Source of the DNA: Paramacrobiotus metropolitanus
Lineage: Eukaryota > Tardigrada > Eutardigrada > Parachela > Macrobiotidae
Assembly: GCF_019649055.1 (NCBI RefSeq)
Contig: NW_026570238.1
Location: 558,001 to 622,000, forward strand
DNA: 64,000 bases
Reading direction: 5' to 3'
Below are positions 56,661 through 64,000 of the stretch, piece after piece. A program made the translations under genes and the position numbers. Below the pieces are notes generated by a model. It saw nothing but the letters and a program-made list of their open reading frames with translations. It made no database searches and had not been told where the DNA came from. How positions within the stretch are numbered: the first letter of the stretch is position 1; each line of letters starts with the position of its first letter.

Positions 56661-58657
56661 TCACTGGAAACCGTCGGGTAAAAACTGCCCTAAGAGCTGC
56701 ACTTCAGAGGTTTCGGGGAACTTTTCCACGGAATACGTTGGGTCACTGTCCACATTTACAACATCGTCTTCAGCCTGTTTCGCTTCTTCTACGAATGCTT
56801 CCCTGCGAGCTTTCCCGTCCCGATGCCCTGCGCAAACCTCGCAACTATCGAGCTGTAATTTTTAAAAAAAACAGCGCTTAACACTGAAGCCCTAAAGATT
56901 TCCAACAAACTAAACAGACCCAACTACTGACAAATGAAATTCGAAACTAAATTCAGTAACTAACTAATTTCATTTAAGGTCACACAGTAAATTTTAAAAT
57001 AAAAATTTTTACATACCACTTTGTTGACATCCTGAAACATCCCTTTCCAGTAGTATTTTTCCTTTAGAACAGCTAGTAATCCGTCCCGTCGCTTGTGATC
57101 CACTCTAAAAATATCACCTTAGTTTCCTCAGGGATGGGGGTACTCTTTCAAATTACATCGACATATGCGTATTGCATACACATGGGATTCCCATATCAGG
57201 TTCATCCGTTGCGCACGGTCTTCTACGCATATCAGGTGATAGTCATTTTTGGTTTTATACAACAGCGTCCCGTCCGAATCCAATTCGAAATCCTTACACC
57301 GCTTTCTGAGATTTCTCTTTGCATTGGGATTCCATCCAGGATAGTAGCACTTTTGCTTCAGATACAGTCGAATAGCTTCCAATGGGATTTCGTTTTTTTC
57401 GGAGAAAGTCTTGTTCTAAAAAATTAAATTTGCTAGACTCCAGTAAGGCATTTTCACATAAGAGATCGGTAAAGCTTACTCCAGCCGCATTGTCAGATTC
57501 CTGTTCTACTCCTGCGTTGGCGATTTCAGGCACTTCGAGTACGCGTTCAGGCGCTGCGTAAAATAAAACTGTTCACAAAGGAATTAGCATTTTTCCACAC
57601 TATAGAGGCGTACCCGAATTTGTCGGGATGAGGGAGTCAGTTTCCGCTGACCTGGACGTTTTGGCCTTTTTTGTTGGAGGTACAATGGTACCCATTCTGG
57701 GAATAGGGTATCGATCAGCAGCAGGCTTCGATATGACTGCGAAAAAGTCGACGATAAAATTACCCTACGTTGAACTGATCATTTCCGTCAGTCATCAGCA
57801 TTTCATATTCTATTCTCACTTCCGTGCTTTCGCTTCTTGATGTTTGCAACTGTCACAGCTCCGCCCAGCGTTTGGAACATTACTGGCATGTGAGCACTGC
57901 AAATGCAAAAATACATACTGTATATAAAACGAGAGGTCGGCACTCCGCATATATAGGGCGATTTCTCCAAACAACAAGAAAACTGCTCGCAATTAGCCGA
58001 TTTGCATAACTGAATAGTTTCACTCACCCCATCTGGCATACAGAAATAAGACGATGAAAAAAGGCCTGTGAAAGAAAACAGCCAGGGCGATTAAATTAAC
58101 ACTGCGACAGCAAGAATCCAAACAACTCGCTAGAGTTAGCCTGTAGCCACATGGGTGTTTGTCACCCACACGAAACCAGACTCTGCACGGGCAAATGTCG
58201 CATAGCGCTTAATCTTAAATTTTTAATAACTATTGCACTAAAAACAGTGTAAAAAATTACTTAGTGGAAAATCTACCTCAACAGAAGCAGTACTGGTTCC
58301 CACGATCAAGGGCTCTCCTCGCATCAGCTGTCTTCGGACTTGTGGACTGAGAACAATGCACAAATGTCCCTGCAATTAGGAACATGTAGTTACTGACGAG
58401 CGAATTTCTTTCGAGCAGTTGGATCACAATTAAACCATATTAATTCTAGTCAGTAGTCGCTAAGTAAATCCAGAACGAACCAGTTTATCATCAACTGCGG
58501 GGAGGGAAGATAAAGAAACCAAATTCTCGCCGCTATTTGGTGCATCCATTTGTGGTGGTTCTTCCGCGGTATTGGATTCCATCAGAGGCGTATCGTTTAG
58601 TCCAAGTCCGCGATGTAGATCGGCGTCGTCCAGTATAGCTCCTAGTTGCTCGTCCAT
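56661..58657 (-). CDS. Integrase-type HHCC zinc-finger protein, copy A
   Basis: Nine exons on the minus strand (58481-58657, 58277-58369, 58028-58065, 57820-57896, 57614-57736, 57480-57553, 57180-57415, 57017-57104, 56661-56852) give 365 aa. The C-terminal third matches the zinc-binding N-terminal domain of retroviral/Ginger-type integrases: LDSDGTLLYKTKNDYHLICV, WESH, a helix with EKYYWKGMFQDV, then CEVC. The ligand pattern is H-x3-H-x29-C-x2-C, fully intact. The DDE catalytic core is absent, so this is a domesticated zinc module like those in GIN1 or KRBA2, not an active integrase. The N-terminal half is new to me: an acidic start, then LCIVLSPQVRRQLMRGEPLI and HMPVMFQTLGGAVTVANIKK, both conserved in copy B. 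DNA or protein binding is inferred from the zinc finger only. Confidence 0.78.
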
Positions 58658-60000
58658 GATTCCGTTGAAATCAGCTTTCCAGGTTGAGAATGGTATAAGA
58701 ATGGAAAGCGAGAATTCTTGGCGCCTTCAGTTTTCAAATACTAATTTATTTTATCGAATATGGATCACTTCAACCTAATCAGTAATCACTACAACAATGG
58801 ATTTGAGTGAGCGTAGAATTTAAAATTTACGGAAGCTAAAATTGAGCGAAAAGTGGAAACTAAAAATTAATCGTGGCGCCACAGCGTACTGTTTTTTTGG
58901 CTGAAAATGAATCTCTACAAGTTTGTACACAGCACCTTCCGGTGGGGGCGGTTAACTTAAGTTTTGGCCATTCGAAATTTCGAAGTCAAAGGAACTGCAG
59001 CAGATGTTTTTGATAAAGTACTTTTACTTTGAATATCCGACCTAACAGTAAGATTCCGAACGAATGACGGGTGTTTTTTTAATGTTTGAACTAGATTATT
59101 TTAATTAGTTTAAATCCGCGCGGACGCATTTGTATGGGTAATGGCATGGCAGTACTAAATAGAAGGCATTAGCTCTTTAGTAATCTCTATATTAGTACCG
59201 CCATGGTACTGGCTATTGCCGAGTAAAAACAAACTTTAAAAAGCAACAAAAAGCCAGAGCACAGGCTGCAACATTAGACCGCGTGCGATGACAAAGTGCT
59301 GCTTGTGGCAAAATTCAAAATGCACCATTAATTGGATTTACGCCCATTTTTTTACTGGAATTTTCAATATTTTTAAGTTAAGCAGTTTGACATGGTAAAG
59401 GTGCTGTGCGACTGAAAAAAGGCAGTAGCAATATGCATGGAGAAACATAAATTCAAAGATTGTTATTCGTAACTGCTAGACAACGGGAGTACGGCACGAC
59501 GACACAGTAGATTTGGAATTTCAGACACTCTCGGCATCTCCCCGAAGACGGGAAAATGAAAATTCCAAAAATTCGGTTTTTTGGAATTTTCAGAAGATGA
59601 CAGGTTCAGCCAAAATGCTTAGCCTGGCAAATTTCCGAGCCGAGCTAAAACTCTGACCAATCACAGCTTCCTTGGCGTGACGTCAATTTCAATTTTCGGT
59701 AGCACGATCATTTTCGACTTCCGGTTGCATTTTGCTTTGGAGCAAATCGCACTAGGTACATTTTTTGCAAATATTTTTTATAATTGCTTGGACCGCATTT
59801 TGCACAGAAATTTTTTTGTCTTGTAATTTTCCATAAGCCATTACAGTGGTAACCAAGATTCATAATTTGACCATAACCGAGTACTCGTACCCATGTAAAA
59901 CACCGTCGTGTCGGTATCGCAGACCGATTTTCATGCACCATTATGTGCAACGTAATACAATTTCGCTAACGTCATGTGTGCGCTTTAATGCTCCAATTCA
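58658..60000. other. Spacer between the two HHCC paralogues
   Basis: About 1.3 kb with no supported exon. It contains copy A's upstream region and copy B's 3' end, and a GTACTCGTAC decamer at 59881-59890. Confidence 0.5.
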
Positions 60001-62013
60001 TTAATCACAATCGTCAGTCACAGAAAGCTGGTCACCTGAAGAAGCTTCGGAGAAATATTCTTCCGCGGCACATGTCTGCGTGTCAAGACTGTCAGCGTTA
60101 GCGCTTGATCCAGTAGGATGCATCTCTTCCTGCGTCGGCGCTATAATGCCTACTCTCATTTCCCGCTCAACAGCACAGACAGGGCAAGTTGTAATCTATT
60201 ATGTGTAAAATGCAATGTTTATCGCCAACAACCAATTCGCAGTTCTTTACGTCTTTTGGCTAAACTTACTACTTCTACGACGTCACGAAACATGGATTTC
60301 CAGTAGTATCTTCGTCTCAAAATTTCCAGCACAGCATCACGTTTCGGATGTTTCTCACTGCATCAAGAAAATCAACTTATGAAGAGCGAAAACCATAACT
60401 GCAAAGACGGATAATGGATACTCGTATTTTTTTAGTAAAGGTTGCACAAAGTCAGCTTTGTGGTCGTCAACCTGACATACTCGTGTATTTCCCAAATGAG
60501 ATCCATTCGTTCTCTTCGGTCTTCAACGCATATCAGTCGGCGACCGTCCTTGGCTCTGTACAACAAGGTGCCATCAGAATCCAACAAGAAATCCTTAGCA
60601 CGTTTGCGGAGATTCCTTTTTTCGGTCATGCTCCACCCAGGACCATAGCGCTGGTACTTGAGATATAAGCGGACGGCTTCTAAGGGGATTTCATCGTTTT
60701 TTGTAGCATGGGATTTTGGAGCCTGCAATACAATTTCAGAAATGGCGATTATTGTGGACTCTGAAAATTAATTCCAAAGTGTACTGACATTACCGGAGCT
60801 TCTCCCAGCATTTCCTGTGCGGTTTCCGACGTGTCGTCAGATTCTGCTTTAGAAATATCTTTGACACGCTTCCTAACGACTTCTAAACAGCAGACAAATA
60901 TCCAGGTGGTTAAATATAAAAGCCGGAAACGTTACAACGTTACTTGAGGTGGCAGAAGGCGCTGCAGAAAAGATTTCATCCGGCTGCGTAGGTTTGGGCT
61001 TTTTATCAGGAGGCTTCGTAGTGTTTCCCCGGGGAAGATGATACCGCTTAGGGTTCGACTTCGAAGTAGCTATAAAAGATCAACTGAAAAGGTGCCTCAC
61101 GGGCTTTATCTTGACGTCTCAGGCTTACGTTCACTAACTGAAGGCTTCAGCTTTTTTTCATTCTTTTTCCGGATGTTGGCCACCGTGACAGCACCATCCA
61201 GTGTTTGAAACATTACTGGCATGTGGGAACTGCAATTCAAAGCAAGCAATCGTTACTATCTATTACCACTGAAAAGAAAACTGATTTTCTGTAGCCAGTT
61301 CGCTTTTGCCAACTGTTCCTCTGATGTATTATCGCCAGTATCACCGACACATGCGAAAAGCCCTTACCTTACCTTGTAAATTCATAATATTATGTCGTTT
61401 ATTTAACCATGGCAGTACGAAAGCTACAGTTCTGCCATGATTTAACATGTACTGTACGAACGAGACATTCCGAGTAAAGCAAAAAATTACTTTGTACAGA
61501 AGTACAAAAAAAAATTCACCCACTCTGCTTGGCATAAAGCAACGAGGCGCTGGAAGAATGCCTGCAAAATAAACGCACAGGAAATTACTCACATGATACG
61601 AAAGAAAGCTGCTAGAAACTGGCGAAATACTGCAATTAACAAAACTATAGACCATTGTACAAAATACTCATCAACTTAATTTATTTCACCGGAGTCGCCG
61701 TTTACGTTTACGGTCGTTCTCTCACCTCAACAGCGTCCGCACTGGTACCGACGATCAAAGGTACTCCGCGCATAAGTTGCTTTCGTATCAGCGGACTGAT
61801 AACTATGCACATGGGGCCCTAAATTCGGCAGAAACAAATTACGTTGTTATTTCCCTCCGCTAAATTCTGAATACCAAACCATGTCTTTGTTACTGTTACC
61901 ACATCATTTTCTGGTGGGGTCGATGAAATGGGTGGGTAAGATTCTGAAAGTGGCTCTGTCTTAGGCGCCTCCGGAAGTCCGGAGCTAACGAAACTATCAT
62001 CCAGGTCGTCCAT
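60001..62013 (-). CDS. Integrase-type HHCC zinc-finger protein, copy B
   Basis: Tandem paralogue of copy A with the same nine-exon structure and the same intron phases (0,0,2,1,1,0,2,0): 61900-62013, 61726-61818, 61506-61561, 61129-61229, 60944-61069, 60794-60882, 60481-60722, 60270-60357, 60001-60195, giving 367 aa. It keeps LCIV-type MCIVISPLIRKQLMRGVPLI, SHMPVMFQTLDGAVTVANI, LDSDGTLLYRAKDGRRLICV and RRRYYWKSMFRDV. The zinc ligands are intact as H-x3-H-x29-C-x2-C (WEIHDEKH ... CPVC). Exon 3 keeps the frame only if the donor is GTACTT at 61505. A better-looking GTGAAT 13 bases earlier would break the frame. Linker segments (exons 5-6) have diverged much more than the conserved blocks, which suggests selection on the blocks. 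Confidence 0.75.
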
Positions 62014-62828
62014 ATTTTAAAGGTCCGAATATGCGATATAGAAACTCCGTATGAAATCTAAACCGTGCTATGTATGAGTATTGTTGCCAAACATTTGAAG
62101 AAGCCAGAGTAACGGTAATAACATCGTTCACTTACGGTTACTATAATCGGTTGACGGTTACTAATGCAATTTTGAGCACGAACAACAGCTGCAAAAGGCA
62201 AACTTCCGCCACAGAAATGTAAGAAGTGTCCAAAGATGCAGCTGAGCTATCAAAAAAATATTTGTCCAAACTAGCAAACTCCAAACTGCAAAGTGCAAAC
62301 TATACCTTTACAGTTTACAGAGTACTGACGTCTTATATATTATATATTATATAAAGCATAGTCTTATATATTATATATTATATATATTATATATTATATA
62401 TTATATATATATTATTATATATTATTATATATTATATATTATAGAGTAGTCTGGCAAATAGACGCAAATGCTGGGGGTCGTGAAACCGCCTCCCGCTGTA
62501 CATGGGAGCAACAATGACCGGAAGCAAAAAATGTTTACTAATATGCAAGCACTACTTTTCGCGATATACTCGTGACCGTAAATTATTGCTAACCGCTCGT
62601 AACAGAACGACCCTTGAACTATTAATGATAATCCGTTAATTTTTTGGTGAATTTTAAGGCAATTTACTGGCAAAAAAGGCTTTTCGAGTAACTAAAACAA
62701 TCGCGTAATGTTTTCCGCCAGTCAAAAGCATATCGTAAATGCAAAAACCTGCTCGCGACCGTTTGTCGGCTCTTATTTGCTAAATTTCAACACTATCCTC
62801 TCAACTAGGAGTGAAAAATCATCCCTGT
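62014..62828. other. Spacer with AT microsatellite
   Basis: About 800 bp upstream of copy B. It contains a TATATTAT-type microsatellite at about 62333-62446 and no supported exon; a 5' exon of the next plus-strand gene may lie here. Confidence 0.6.
62333..62446. repeat. TA-rich microsatellite (TATATTAT type)
   Basis: A run of about 114 bp built from TATATTATATAT words, composed only of A and T apart from one short non-repeat interruption (AAAGCATAGTC) near 62352-62362. Confidence 0.85.
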
Positions 62829-63851
62829 ATGATATTTACTACGTATGTGCATTTGTACGTAGATCACCCTAAAGGACAACGAAGTGCTGAATTATCGGGT
62901 ATTGACAAAAGAACCCCGTCTGCCGTCTTTGACGCCGAAAAGCCAAAAGAAATGGAACTAGAAGAATTGAAAAGGCAGAGCCATCACGACATGAATTTCA
63001 ACAATCATGAAACTCGCCATCGTCCGAAATCGGCGGAGCTCCAGAAAATGGTAGCAGCTCATGAGAAGTGGTCGACCGTAAAAATTCCGGGAATTGAAAA
63101 TGCGCATGCTTTGGAACCTTTGAAAGAGTCGGACCATGAAATTCCGGTTCCTTCTATTCCAATTCCTGGTACCGGTCAGTCGACAGCTCACTGCGTTTAG
63201 TTAGACAAGTTGGCTCACCTCCAAGAAATGGCTGTTTAATGATGTTTTACGTTCCTATTAGGTAAAAAGTCTGTAATTTCGTCTTCACTGGAGCAATCGT
63301 CAGTGCCACCGGCAACGAGTACTCATTTATCAAAAATGCCAGTTCCAGTCAGTTCTTCGGACATCCCTCCAGTTATCACCGACGAGACTATGAGCGTGAC
63401 GGATGCACCCAGTTTAGAAAATGAAACGGACGAGGATTTACCAGACGGCGCTTACTTGGAGGATCCCAATGGTGTCGCACGGACAGTGACAAAAGAAGGA
63501 TTCACTTCGTCACCAGAAATTACAACTACGCGACTCCACCAGGTAGCTGACACTGGGCACAATGCTGTGCAAGGAGAGGCGTTGTCCATCCGCTCGAATA
63601 TTGGACCTCCTTCTCGTCCGGTATCAGCGACTTCCATAAACGACCGAGAAGACGATATCTCAAAGCATGCTGCAGACATCACGAAAGATATCGTTGTTCA
63701 TGCGGAAGGTTTTGGTTTGGCCGAAGAATCGGAAGCGCATGATGATACGGCGACGAACATGAATGCCTCGGCGATAGTTCAGGATGTTGTGCGATATGCC
63801 GAAACTATTCCTTCTGCCGTTAATTTAACAATTTCTAGCTCAAACAGTTGA
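62829..63851 (+). CDS. Unrecognised acidic protein, partial model
   Basis: Two exons are supported: about 62829-63174 and 63262-63851, joined in phase 1 (GTACCG|GTCAGT and TATTAG|GTAAAA). The first encodes a charged stretch with RSAELSGIDKRTPSAVF, EMELEELKRQSHHDMNFN and RHRPKSAELQKMVAAHEKW. The second is acidic and Ser/Thr/Pro-rich, with short predicted helices such as ISKHAADITKDIVVHAEGF, ending at TGA 63849-63851. The 5' boundary is uncertain: the codons before DHPKGQRSAEL may be intron, because an acceptor-like GTACGTAG ends at 62863. An exon downstream of the window is possible if a GTTAAT near 63822 acts as donor. No family was recognised. The low-complexity, Ser/Pro-rich style resembles the tail of the gene at 53.2-56.5 kb, but no specific motif is shared. 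Confidence 0.5.
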
Positions 63852-64000
63852 TAACGAATTCTTGGGGCTTCCTTCTTAAACTCAAAAATATTTCCGGTGT
63901 AGGCAGCAGTTTGAAAAGCTGGGTATGATAGTTATTTTCAAATGGTATTTATTATACACCGACACTCTGACGACTTTCTGTTTTTTAGGTTTTTAAATCG
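63852..64000. other. Window end, no feature recognised
   Basis: The last 149 bases follow the stop codon of the acidic-protein model. No poly(A) signal is seen before the window ends. Confidence 0.4.

Overview
This window is animal nuclear DNA. Almost every gene is split by short GT-AG introns (mostly 50-400 nt). The non-coding DNA is AT-rich, and the proteins are typical metazoan housekeeping and signalling factors. COP1, which is missing from flies and nematodes, is present and intact. The style fits a small-genome ecdysozoan, possibly a tardigrade, but that placement is an inference and not proven by the sequence. I assembled gene models by hand from splice sites, reading-frame continuity and remembered protein families. 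Boundaries should be good to about 1-2 nt unless marked otherwise.

Layout. 1-672 (-): 5' end of a polo-like kinase 1 gene that runs off the window. 2463-6119 (+): COP1 ubiquitin ligase. 6667-11209: a nested tandem repeat block. 11570-13040 (+): ribosomal protein uS5/RPS2. 13738-15435 (+): EFCAB10-like RIIa/EF-hand protein. 16736-17478 (+): LAMTOR4. 18097-20313 (-): geranylgeranyltransferase I beta. 21046-21717 (+): U1A/U2B''-type spliceosomal protein. 21718-25200: gene-poor. 25201-27404 (+): unrecognised 269-aa protein. 28785-36407 (-): glutamine-fructose-6-phosphate aminotransferase, whose catalytic Cys lies on a 7-nt first coding exon. 37791-38969 (+): SSU72 phosphatase. 39639-42138 (-): ZNF367-like zinc finger protein, N-terminus unresolved. 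42139-47326: gene-poor. 47327-48825 (-): COX11. 49834-52911 (+): NUP85. 53245-56482 (+): basic low-complexity protein whose first exon recalls the N-terminus of FSIP2. 56661-58657 and 60001-62013 (-): a tandem pair of paralogues carrying an integrase-type HHCC zinc finger. 62829-63851 (+): an unrecognised acidic protein, partial model.

Functional picture. Most genes are unrelated housekeeping loci: cell cycle, ubiquitination, translation, lysosomal mTORC1 scaffold, prenylation, splicing, hexosamine synthesis, RNA polymerase II CTD dephosphorylation, cytochrome oxidase assembly and nuclear pore. They often sit as head-to-head pairs over 0.7-1.8 kb: PLK1/COP1, PGGT1B/SNRPA, GFPT/SSU72 and COX11/NUP85.

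The least ordinary parts are four. One is the tandem pair of apparently domesticated integrase-zinc-finger genes next to two unrecognised genes at the right end. The second is the nested repeat at 6.7-11.2 kb, in which a 0.65-0.69 kb insert with 13-bp inverted repeats and 5-bp target duplications was itself duplicated. The third is the GFPT microexon. The fourth is a perfect hairpin that captures the 5' splice site of the last COX11 intron.
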